Notes under the pieces: model-generated
Told to the model about the DNA's origin: nothing
Databases searched by the model: none
Seen by the model: only the letters and a program-made list of their open reading frames with translations
Shown: piece by piece, positions 39,023-46,567 of the stretch
Layout of the letters: each line of letters opens with the position of its first letter
How positions within the stretch are numbered: the stretch's first letter is position 1
Origin: ZC4RG30 sp963726085
GTDB taxonomy: Bacteria > Pseudomonadota > Gammaproteobacteria > Steroidobacterales > Steroidobacteraceae
DNA: 64,000 nucleotides
NCBI GenBank assembly: GCA_963726085.1
Contig: CAVSAR010000001.1
Span: 186,001 to 250,000, forward strand
Direction: 5' to 3'
Made by a program: the position numbers and the translations under genes

Positions 39023-41056
39023 ATGCATGACAATCCTCCAGACCCGACACCCTTCACGCTGGCCGCGGACTTTGTCCCCGCGGGCGACCAGCCGGAGGCC
39101 ATCGCGAAGCTGATCGACGGCCTGCAAAGCGGTCTTGCCGCCCAGACGCTGCTGGGGGTCACCGGCTCGGGCAAGACCTTCACGATTGCCAAGGTCATCG
39201 AGGCGGTGCAACGACCCACGCTGGTAATCGCGCACAACAAGACGCTGGCGGCGCAGCTCTATGGGGAATTTCGCGAGTTCTTTCCGCACAATGCCGTGGA
39301 GTACTTCGTCTCCTACTACGATTATTACCAGCCCGAGGCCTACATGCCGGCCTCCGATACCTTCATCGAGAAGGATTCGTCGGTAAATGAGCACATCGAG
39401 CAGATGCGCCTGTCGGCGACCAAGGCTCTCCTGGAGCGCAAGGACACGATCATCGTGGCCACCGTGTCTTCGATCTACGGCCTCGGCGACCCCCAGGCCT
39501 ATCTGCAGATGGTGCTGCATCTGAAGCGTGGCGATCGCCTCGACCAGCGCGCGCTGCTGCGGCGCCTCGCTGAAATGCAGTACACGCGCAATGACATAGA
39601 CCTGACCCAGGGCTGCTACCGAGTTCGTGGCGATGTCATCGACATCTTCCCGGCCGAGTCGGAGCGCGATGCGATCCGGGTTGAACTGTTTGATGACGTG
39701 ATCGATTCCATCGCACGTTTCGACCCACTGACCGGAGCGGTGCGGGCAAAGATCCCGCGCTACACGGTGTATCCGGGCACGCACTACGTGACGCCAAAGG
39801 ACCGTCTTGCCGGCAGCATCGATCAGATCCGCGAGGACCTGCGCACGCGACTGGCCGAGCTATATGCCAACAGCAAGCTGGTCGAGGCGCAGCGCCTGCA
39901 GCAGCGCACCACCTTCGACATCGAGATGATCCGCGAGATTGGCTACTGCCAGGGGATCGAGAACTACTCGCGCTACCTGTCGGGCCGGCAGCCCGGCGAG
40001 CCGCCACCGTGCCTCTACGACTACTTGCCGCCCGAGGCGTTATTGATCGTCGACGAGAGCCACCAGACCATCCCGCAGCTGGGTGCCATGTACAAGGGCG
40101 ATCGTTCGCGCAAGGAAACGCTGGTGGAATACGGCTTTCGCCTGCCTTCCGCGATGGACAACCGGCCATTGAAGTTCGAGGAGTGGGAAGCCATTGCGCC
40201 GCAGTTGATCTTTGTCTCGGCTACGCCGGGGCCTTACGAGGCGCGCAAGTCCGGGCAAGTGGCCGAGCAGATCGTGCGCCCGACGGGCCTGGTGGACCCG
40301 GAGGTCGAAGTCCGGCCCATCCGCACGCAGGTGGATGACCTGCTGTCCGAAATCAACAACTGCGTGGCGCGCGGCGAGCGGGCGCTGGTCACCGTGCTGA
40401 CCAAGCGCATGGCGGAAGACCTGACCGAATACCTGGTCGAGCATGGCGTACGCGTGCGCTACCTGCATGCGGACGTCGAGACCGTGGAGCGCATGGAGAT
40501 CATCCGCGACCTGCGCCTGGGGAAGTTTGACGCCATCGTCGGCATCAACCTGCTTCGCGAGGGGCTGGACATGCCCGAGGTGTCGCTGGTGGCGATCCTG
40601 GATGCCGACAAGGAAGGATTCCTGCGCTCGGAAGGCTCGCTGATCCAGACCATGGGTCGTGCCGCGCGCAACCTAAACGGCCGGGCGATCCTGTATGCGG
40701 ACCGTATTACCGGATCCATGCAGCGCGCAATGGCCGAGGTGCAGCGCCGGAGAATCAGGCAGGTGGCATATAATGTGGAGCACGGGATCACCCCGCGGGG
40801 CATCACCAAGTCGATCCGGGATGTCATGGAAGGTGCCCGCGATGTGGCAGAGCCCACGACGGGAACGCGGGGCAAGGGCGCGGCGCAGCGTGCGGCGCTG
40901 GGGCCCAATGCGACGCCGGAGCAGCTGGTCCGGGAGATCAAGCGCCTGGAGGCGGAGATGCTGCGGCATGCGCGCAACCTCGAATTCGAGGAGGCGGCCG
41001 CTCGCCGTGATGAAATACACGATCTGCGGCAACGGGAGCTGGGACTCGCGGGTTAG
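39023..41056 (+). CDS. uvrB: Excinuclease ABC subunit B
   Basis: Damage-verification helicase of nucleotide excision repair, handing lesions to UvrC. Walker A GVTGSGKT is at residues 45-52. The beta-hairpin region YFVSYYDYYQPEAYMP, helicase motifs (VDESHQ, VGINLLREGLD, QTMGRAARN) and the C-terminal UVR motif binding UvrC (LEFEEAAARRDEIHDLR) are all present. 677 residues, uninterrupted. The ATG at 39023 lacks a strong ribosome binding site. uvrC lies 21 kb upstream in this window. Confidence 0.97.
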   Translation: MHDNPPDPTPFTLAADFVPAGDQPEAIAKLIDGLQSGLAAQTLLGVTGSGKTFTIAKVIEAVQRPTLVIAHNKTLAAQLYGEFREFFPHNAVEYFVSYYDYYQPEAYMPASDTFIEKDSSVNEHIEQMRLSATKALLERKDTIIVATVSSIYGLGDPQAYLQMVLHLKRGDRLDQRALLRRLAEMQYTRNDIDLTQGCYRVRGDVIDIFPAESERDAIRVELFDDVIDSIARFDPLTGAVRAKIPRYTVYPGTHYVTPKDRLAGSIDQIREDLRTRLAELYANSKLVEAQRLQQRTTFDIEMIREIGYCQGIENYSRYLSGRQPGEPPPCLYDYLPPEALLIVDESHQTIPQLGAMYKGDRSRKETLVEYGFRLPSAMDNRPLKFEEWEAIAPQLIFVSATPGPYEARKSGQVAEQIVRPTGLVDPEVEVRPIRTQVDDLLSEINNCVARGERALVTVLTKRMAEDLTEYLVEHGVRVRYLHADVETVERMEIIRDLRLGKFDAIVGINLLREGLDMPEVSLVAILDADKEGFLRSEGSLIQTMGRAARNLNGRAILYADRITGSMQRAMAEVQRRRIRQVAYNVEHGITPRGITKSIRDVMEGARDVAEPTTGTRGKGAAQRAALGPNATPEQLVREIKRLEAEMLRHARNLEFEEAAARRDEIHDLRQRELGLAG

Positions 41057-41117
41057 ACTTGCGGACTGCAATGGCTCTCCGGTATCTTTCCCGCCCCCTG
41101 GCGGTAGTCGACCCAGT

Positions 41118-41192
41118 AGTCGCGTAGCTCAGTGGTAGAGCACTTCCTTGACATGGAAGTGGTCGGTGGTTCGATCCCACTCGCGACTACCA
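41118..41192 (+). tRNA. tRNA-Val(GAC)
   Basis: 75 nt with encoded CCA. Acceptor AGTCGCG pairs with CGCGACT, the anticodon loop TTGACAT gives GAC, and the T-arm has GGTTCGATCCC. TTGCGG (41059) and TATCTT (41083) with 18-base spacing could be its promoter, at low confidence. It ends six bases from the convergent dgkA stop. Confidence 0.97.
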
Positions 41193-41198
41193 TTCTCC

Positions 41199-41552
41199 CT
41201 ATCCCAGCAAGTGCACGGCCAGGGCTACGGCTACGACCACGGCGGCCAAGGATGTAATCAGTACCGCGGCGGCAGCGCAGTCCTTCACGACCTGGATCGC
41301 CTGGTGTTGCTGCGGCTGCACGTGGTCGGCGAGGGCCTCCAGCGCCGTATTGAACAGCTCGGCAGCGATTACCGCGCCACTGCTGATCAGCACCAGGGCA
41401 GTCCAGACTGCGCCCGGGCGCAGGATCAGCAACAGCGACACGACTGCAATCAGTGCGAACAACTGCAAGCGCAGGCTGCGTTCATGGCGCAGCCCGTGGC
41501 GCAAACCTCTAAGGGCAAACCCTATTCGCCGTGGCAGCGACTCGTTTTTCAT
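41199..41552 (-). CDS. dgkA: Diacylglycerol kinase
   Basis: Three-helix inner-membrane kinase that phosphorylates diacylglycerol to phosphatidic acid, recycling lipid from glycan decoration. 117 residues from ATG 41552 (MKNESLPRRIGF). The active-site motif is ELFNTALEALADH; helices include LFALIAVVSLLLIL and VLITSLAAVVVAVALAV. The upstream in-frame extension is not protein-like. It is divergent from a PAP2 phosphatase gene with a 56-base gap, pairing opposite lipid reactions. Confidence 0.95.
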   Translation of the reverse strand: MKNESLPRRIGFALRGLRHGLRHERSLRLQLFALIAVVSLLLILRPGAVWTALVLISSGAVIAAELFNTALEALADHVQPQQHQAIQVVKDCAAAAVLITSLAAVVVAVALAVHLLG

Positions 41553-41608
41553 TCCCGGACCGTCCAAGCTCAGATGGGTGTGCCGTCTATTCGCCTCGGG
41601 GATCATGC

Positions 41609-42241
41609 ATGAAGTCTCGCCAATTTTTGCTGTTTGTGCTTTTGACTGCCTTTTGCCTGGGCATGGCGCCGCCAGCGCACGCTGGCGGTGGGCCGCTTGG
41701 CATCGACCATCGACCACCATTCGATGACAGCGGCATCTGGTCGCGAAACGTCCAGCTGGGGCTCATCTACTCGATGCTGGCCACGGAAGGTGGCATCGCG
41801 CTGTGGGAGGGCGGCGACACCCGGCTGGGCAAGACTGCCTGGCAGGCCATCGATACCACGGTGATCGCGGGCTTGACTGCCACCGGGGCCAAAATCATCT
41901 TTTCGCGGGAACGTCCGGAGACCACTGACAATCCGAATCATTGGTTTCAGGGCTGGGGCAATGAGAGCTTCCCCAGTGGCGAAGTGACAGTTACCAGCGC
42001 GATCGTCACGCCCTTTGTGCTCGAGTATGGCAAGGATCACCCTTGGGTGTACGCGCTGGAGATTCTTCCGGCGTACGACGCCATTGCGCGAGTCAAGACC
42101 TGGGGTCACTGGCAGACCGATGTCATCGCCGGATTTGCCTTGGGCACGACGGTGGGATATTTCATGCATGAGCGCGAGACGCCGCTGATCCTGAGCGTAT
42201 TGCCGGGCGGATTTCGGGTGGGAATCAGAAAGAGCTGGTAA
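41609..42241 (+). CDS. Exported PAP2-family phosphatase
   Basis: 210 residues from ATG 41609 with a signal peptide (LLFVLLTAFCLGMAPPAHA). The three phosphatase motifs are KIIFSRERP, SFPSGEVT and ARVKTWGHWQTDVIAG. In the second motif the usual PSGH His is Glu (PSGE), which I believe recurs in one branch of the family but deserves checking. Likely acts on lipid phosphates or undecaprenyl pyrophosphate at the periplasmic face. Divergent from dgkA. Confidence 0.88.
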   Translation: MKSRQFLLFVLLTAFCLGMAPPAHAGGGPLGIDHRPPFDDSGIWSRNVQLGLIYSMLATEGGIALWEGGDTRLGKTAWQAIDTTVIAGLTATGAKIIFSRERPETTDNPNHWFQGWGNESFPSGEVTVTSAIVTPFVLEYGKDHPWVYALEILPAYDAIARVKTWGHWQTDVIAGFALGTTVGYFMHERETPLILSVLPGGFRVGIRKSW

Positions 42242-42338
42242 GGCAGACCAGAACGAAAGCGGTCCCTGCATCGTGAATTGACGGGCCGAGCACGTGGCCG
42301 GCACACTTGCGCCTGCTTAGTCCTCAACCGGTCCTTAC

Positions 42339-44267
42339 ATGCCTGTCATTACGCTGCCCGACGGCAGCCACAAGTCGTTTGACAATCCCGTCACGGTGGA
42401 TGCCGTTGCCGCCAGCATTGGCGCGGGCCTGCGCAAGGCTGCCCTCGCGGGTCGTGTGGATGGCAAGCTGGTGGATACTTCCTTCGTCATCGACAAGGAC
42501 TCGCAGCTTTCGATCGTCACTGAAAAGGACCCGGCTGCCCTCGAAGTGATACGTCACTCGACTGCGCACCTGCTGGCGCAGGCGGTCAAGCAGCTGTATC
42601 CCCAAGCGCAGGTCACTATCGGCCCGGTGATCGAAGACGGGTTCTTCTACGACTTCGCCTATTCACGACCCTTCACCACGGATGACCTGACGGCGATTGA
42701 GGCGCGGATGACAGAGCTGGCAAAGGCCGACCTGCCGGTGAAGCGCCGCGAACTGCCGCGTGACGAGGCCGTGGCGCATTTCCTGGCGCAGGGCGAGAAG
42801 TACAAGGCGGAGATCATCGCGAGCATTCCCGCCGGCGAGGCCATCGGTTTGTATGGCCAGGGCGACTGGGAGGATCTGTGCCGGGGCCCGCACGTGCCGT
42901 CAACCGGCAAGCTGGCGGCGTTCAAGCTGATGAAGGTGGCCGGCGCCTACTGGCGCGGTGATTCGCGCAACGAAATGCTCCAGCGTATTTACGGTACCGC
43001 ATGGATCAATCCCAAGCAGCTGGCCGACTACCTGCACCGACTGGAAGAGGCTGAAAAGCGCGACCACCGCAAGATCGGGCGCGAACTGGACCTGTTCCAC
43101 ATGCAGGAAGAGGCCCCCGGCGCGGTGTTCTGGCATCCCAAGGGCTGGCTGATCTTCCGGCGCTTGATCGACTACATGCGCGAGGCGCAGGAGCGCGCAG
43201 GCTTTCAGGAGGTCAATGCGCCGGAAATCATGGACGCCGTGCTCTGGCAGCAGTCGGGGCACCTGGAGAAGTTCGGCGAGAACATGTTCATGACGCGCAC
43301 GCCCGACGACCGATTGTTTGCCATCAAGCCCATGAACTGCCCGGGACATGTGCAGATCTTCAAGCAGGGCATCCGCAGCTATCGCGACCTCCCACTGCGT
43401 TTCGCTGAATTTGGCAAGGTGCACCGCTATGAACCCTCCGGTGCGCTGCATGGTTTGATGCGGGTACGGGCCTTTACCCAGGATGACGCCCACATCTTCA
43501 TTACCCCCGAACAGATCACGGCCGAGTCGGTGGCGGTGACACGCCTGATACTCGATATCTACAGGGACTTCGGTTTCGACGACGTGCGGATCAAGTTTTC
43601 GGACCGGCCGGCAAAGCGGGTGGGCGAGGACGCGGTCTGGGACCAGGCCGAAGCGGCGCTCAAGGCGGCGGCCACCGCCGCAGGCATCGAATACTCACTG
43701 AATCCGGGCGAGGGGGCCTTCTATGGCCCCAAGCTCGAATTCGTGCTGCGCGACGCCATTGGGCGCGACTGGCAGTGCGGCACGCTGCAGGTGGACCTCA
43801 ACCTGCCCGGCCGCCTCGGCGCCCACTACATTGACGAACATAGCCACAAGCAGACCCCGGTTATGCTGCATCGCGCCATTTTCGGGTCCCTGGAGCGCTT
43901 TTTCGCCATCCTGCTCGAGCACCACGCCGGGCGCTTGCCCACCTGGCTCGCACCGGTGCAGTGCGCGGTACTGACCATTACCGATCGCCAGTCGGCCTAT
44001 GTGCAATCCCTGGTAGAAGCCCTTAAGAATCAGGGATTTCGGGCGATTTCCGACTTGCGGAACGAAAAGGTGGGCTTTAAGATCCGCGACCACACGCTGC
44101 AACGCGTTCCGTACCTTCTGGTGGCGGGCGACAAGGAAGTAGCAGCGAACCAGGTTTCCGTGCGCACCCGCAATGGCAAGGACTTGGGCGCGATGTCGCT
44201 TGAAACGTTCGTTGAACGTCTGCGCATCGAGCTCAACAGCCGCGGGCGCACTGTATTGGAGGATTGA
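42339..44267 (+). CDS. thrS: Threonyl-tRNA synthetase
   Basis: 642 residues: N-terminal TGS domain (MPVITLPDGSHKSF), editing domain with HSTAHLLAQA, class II catalytic core with the zinc-binding Cys in MNCPGHVQIF and motif 2 FRYE-equivalent FGKVHRYEPSGALHGLMRVR, and the C-terminal anticodon-binding domain. First gene of the conserved thrS-infC-rpmI-rplT-pheST block. No threonine-tRNA-like operator was recognised in the 97-base leader. Confidence 0.97.
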   Translation: MPVITLPDGSHKSFDNPVTVDAVAASIGAGLRKAALAGRVDGKLVDTSFVIDKDSQLSIVTEKDPAALEVIRHSTAHLLAQAVKQLYPQAQVTIGPVIEDGFFYDFAYSRPFTTDDLTAIEARMTELAKADLPVKRRELPRDEAVAHFLAQGEKYKAEIIASIPAGEAIGLYGQGDWEDLCRGPHVPSTGKLAAFKLMKVAGAYWRGDSRNEMLQRIYGTAWINPKQLADYLHRLEEAEKRDHRKIGRELDLFHMQEEAPGAVFWHPKGWLIFRRLIDYMREAQERAGFQEVNAPEIMDAVLWQQSGHLEKFGENMFMTRTPDDRLFAIKPMNCPGHVQIFKQGIRSYRDLPLRFAEFGKVHRYEPSGALHGLMRVRAFTQDDAHIFITPEQITAESVAVTRLILDIYRDFGFDDVRIKFSDRPAKRVGEDAVWDQAEAALKAAATAAGIEYSLNPGEGAFYGPKLEFVLRDAIGRDWQCGTLQVDLNLPGRLGAHYIDEHSHKQTPVMLHRAIFGSLERFFAILLEHHAGRLPTWLAPVQCAVLTITDRQSAYVQSLVEALKNQGFRAISDLRNEKVGFKIRDHTLQRVPYLLVAGDKEVAANQVSVRTRNGKDLGAMSLETFVERLRIELNSRGRTVLED

Positions 44268-44270
44268 TCT

Positions 44271-44792
44271 ATCGCTACATCACTGAAGCGCATTCGCAAG
44301 AACGAGGAGATCACGGCACCCGAAGTGCGGGTGATCGATGCGGATGGTGGGCAGGCGGGAGTCATGACGCGTGCGGCGGCGCTGCAACTGGCAGTGGATG
44401 CAGCGCTCGATCTGGTGGAGGTATCTCCCACCGCCGAGCCCCCGGTAGTGAGGGTGATGGATTTCGGCAAGTACCTGTTCGAACAGAACAAGAAAGCCCA
44501 CTCTGCCAAGCGCAAGCAGAAGCAGATTCAGGTAAAGGAAGTGAAGTTTCGTCCCGGTACGGAAGAGGCGGATTACCAGGTAAAGCTGCGTAACCTGATC
44601 CGCTTCCTGACCGAGGGTGATAAGGCCAAGGTGACCATGCGTTACCGGGGCCGGGAGATGGCGCACCAGGAAATCGGCCGCCGACTCCTGACGCGGGTGC
44701 AAGGCGACCTGGCAGAACATGCCGTGGTCGAGCAGCTACCGCTGATGGAAGGGCGACAGATGGTGATGGTGTTTTCGCCGAAAAAGAAGTGA
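44271..44792 (+). CDS. infC: Translation initiation factor IF-3, probable AUC start codon
   Basis: Keeps 30S subunits free and proofreads start codons. The homologous N-terminus (IATSLKRIRKNEEITAPEVR) begins at ATC 44271, three bases after the thrS stop; GGAGG at 44258-44262 is eight bases ahead. No ATG, GTG or TTG exists there; a start at GTG 44325 would delete the conserved N-terminal strand. E. coli infC starts with AUU and is autorepressed by IF-3 through it, so AUC here probably serves the same control. The C-domain has VKEVKFRPGTEEADYQVK. 173 residues. Confidence 0.93.
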   Translation: MATSLKRIRKNEEITAPEVRVIDADGGQAGVMTRAAALQLAVDAALDLVEVSPTAEPPVVRVMDFGKYLFEQNKKAHSAKRKQKQIQVKEVKFRPGTEEADYQVKLRNLIRFLTEGDKAKVTMRYRGREMAHQEIGRRLLTRVQGDLAEHAVVEQLPLMEGRQMVMVFSPKKK

Positions 44793-44893
44793 TTGCCTGA
44801 ACCCGCAAGGGAACAGGTAATCCGCCCGTAGCGGGTTGGCCGGCAGCGTGCCGGGGACCTTGTGAACGGGGCTACATAACAGGAGTGATTGAT
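44793..44893 (+). promoter_or_regulatory. infC-rpmI leader, candidate L20 autoregulatory structure
   Basis: About 100 bases able to form CCCG/CGGG and CCGGC/GCCGG hairpins (44825-44835, 44840-44854). AACCCGC (44800-44806) is also complementary to GCGGGTT (44831-44837), giving an alternative pairing. In E. coli ribosomal protein L20 represses rpmI-rplT through a long-range pairing in this same spot. Equivalence is inferred from position and alternative pairing only. Confidence 0.4.
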
Positions 44894-45094
44894 ATGCCCA
44901 AACTGAAGACCAGCCGGGCGGCGGCAAAGCGTTTTCGCAAGACTGCCAACGGCTTCAAGGCCGGTTCTGCCGGCCGCCGGCACAACCTCGGCCACAAACC
45001 TCGCAAGACCAAGCGTCAGCTACGGTCCGGCGGATCCAGCCTCGTTCATGAGAGCGATGCCGGCCGCGTGACACAGCTGCTGCCCAACCATTAA
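44894..45094 (+). CDS. rpmI: 50S ribosomal protein L35
   Basis: 66 residues starting MPKLKTSRAAAKRFRKTANG, the family signature. AGGAG at 44881-44885 is eight bases before ATG 44894, which decides the start over the in-frame GTG at 44885. It is basic throughout, with GRRHNLGHKPRKTKRQLR. It lies 16 bases before rplT. Confidence 0.97.
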   Translation: MPKLKTSRAAAKRFRKTANGFKAGSAGRRHNLGHKPRKTKRQLRSGGSSLVHESDAGRVTQLLPNH

Positions 45095-45110
45095 AGCGAG
45101 GACGTAAACC

Positions 45111-45473
45111 ATGGCACGAGTAAAACGTGGCGTCATCGCAGGACGCCGACACAAGAAGGTCCTGGCCAAGGCCAAGGGCTACTACAACGCACGCCGCAAG
45201 GTGTTCCGCGCTGCCAAGCAGGCGGTCATCAAGGCCGGCCAGTACGCATACCGCGATCGCCGCGCCAAGAAGCGCGAGTTCCGGGCGCTGTGGATCACCC
45301 GCATCAATGCAGCGGCCCGCGATCATGGCCTGTCGTACAGCCGCCTGATCAATGGCCTGCTCAAGGCCGGCATCGAGATCGACCGCAAGGTCCTCGCGGA
45401 GCTGGCAGTGCATGACGCGGGCGCGTTTGGCGCAATCTGCGAACAGGCGAAGGCGCAGTTGAAGGCTGCCTGA
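45111..45473 (+). CDS. rplT: 50S ribosomal protein L20
   Basis: 120 residues starting MARVKRGVIAGRRHKKVL, with the long basic N-terminal helix (KGYYNARRKVFRAAKQAV) and the globular RNA-binding domain with SYSRLINGLLKAGIEIDRK. Essential for early 50S assembly and the probable repressor of its own operon. Confidence 0.98.
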   Translation: MARVKRGVIAGRRHKKVLAKAKGYYNARRKVFRAAKQAVIKAGQYAYRDRRAKKREFRALWITRINAAARDHGLSYSRLINGLLKAGIEIDRKVLAELAVHDAGAFGAICEQAKAQLKAA

Positions 45474-45492
45474 CGCGCTTCGCTGAAGCGCG
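45474..45492 (+). promoter_or_regulatory. Compact hairpin between rplT and pheS
   Basis: CGCGCTTC-GCT-GAAGCGCG is an eight-pair perfect stem with a three-base loop starting directly at the rplT stop. It has no T-run, so it is not a standard terminator. It may separate or modulate pheS expression; no pheM-like leader peptide with Phe codons is seen. Confidence 0.45.
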
Positions 45493-45498
45493 CTACGG

Positions 45499-46557
45499 GT
45501 GGCACCGGTGCAGTCACTTGCCGAATTGACCGAGCGGGCACTGGCGGAGATCTCCGCCAGTGCCACGCCTGCACGCCTCGATGAAGTGCGCGTGCATTGG
45601 TTGGGCAAGAAGGGACAGCTCACCGAGCTGCTGAAGTCCCTGGGCGCACTGCCCGCAGCCGAACGGCCCGCGGCCGGGCAGAAGATCAACGACGCCAAGC
45701 TGGCCGTGCAGGCGGCGCTGGACGCCCGTCGCGCGGTGCTGGACGCGGCCGCCATCGAAGCCCGGCTGCAGGCCGCGAAGCTCGACGTAACGCTCGACGG
45801 TCGTGGCGAGCGCAATGGCGGGTTGCATCCGGTGACCCGCGCACGATTGCGCATCGAGCGCCTGTTTCGCGAAGTGGGGTTCGAAGTCGCCGACGGACCG
45901 GAGATCGAGGACGATTTCCATAATTTCACGGCCCTGAATGTGCCGGCCGACCATCCGGCCCGTGCCATGCACGACACGTTCTACCTGGAACACACAGTTG
46001 ACGGCGGGCGTGCGCTGCTGCGCACGCATACGTCCCCGGTGCAGATCCGTGCACTGCGTGCGGCGCGGCAGCACCTGCCCCTTGCGGTCATCGCACCGGG
46101 TCGCGTCTACCGCATGGACTCGGATGCGACGCACACCCCGATGTTTCACCAGGTCGAAGGGCTGCTGGTGGACGAGGGCGTGAGCTTCGCCAACCTCAAG
46201 GCCATCCTGCACGGGTTCATGGAGGCGTTCTTTGAGCGCGACCTGGCGATGCGCTTGCGGCCCTCCTACTTTCCCTTTACCGAACCCTCGGCTGAGGTGG
46301 ACATCACCTGCGTCGAGTGCAGCGGCAGTGGCTGCCGGTTGTGCAAGCACACCGGCTGGATAGAAGTGCTGGGCTGCGGGATGGTGCACCCCAACGTGCT
46401 TGCCGCCTGCGATGTGGATGCCGAGCGCTACACCGGGTACGCCTTCGGCATGGGAATAGACCGGCTGGCGATGCTGCGCTATGGGGTAAACGACCTGCGG
46501 CTGTTCTTTGACAGCGACCTGCGGTTCCTGCGGCAATTCCGCGGTGGCTGGTCGTGA
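45499..46557 (+). CDS. pheS: Phenylalanyl-tRNA synthetase alpha subunit
   Basis: Catalytic subunit of the alpha2-beta2 enzyme. 352 residues from GTG 45499 (a second in-frame GTG is at 45508). It has an N-terminal coiled-coil, then motif 2 region VYRMDSDATHTPMFHQVEG and the Phe-pocket/zinc-like sequence CVECSGSGCRLCKHTGWIEV with four cysteines. Motif 3 is YAFGMGIDRLAMLRYG. Ends ten bases before pheT. Confidence 0.96.
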   Translation: MAPVQSLAELTERALAEISASATPARLDEVRVHWLGKKGQLTELLKSLGALPAAERPAAGQKINDAKLAVQAALDARRAVLDAAAIEARLQAAKLDVTLDGRGERNGGLHPVTRARLRIERLFREVGFEVADGPEIEDDFHNFTALNVPADHPARAMHDTFYLEHTVDGGRALLRTHTSPVQIRALRAARQHLPLAVIAPGRVYRMDSDATHTPMFHQVEGLLVDEGVSFANLKAILHGFMEAFFERDLAMRLRPSYFPFTEPSAEVDITCVECSGSGCRLCKHTGWIEVLGCGMVHPNVLAACDVDAERYTGYAFGMGIDRLAMLRYGVNDLRLFFDSDLRFLRQFRGGWS

Positions 46558-46567
46558 GGGGCTGCTC

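Noticed and set aside
38659..39030. GTG-started Arg-rich ORF upstream of uvrB
   Set aside because: Composition is that of non-coding G+C-rich DNA; it runs into uvrB out of frame.
42242..42338. A thrS operator mimicking tRNA-Thr
   Set aside because: The leader was read for anticodon-like hairpins and none was convincing.
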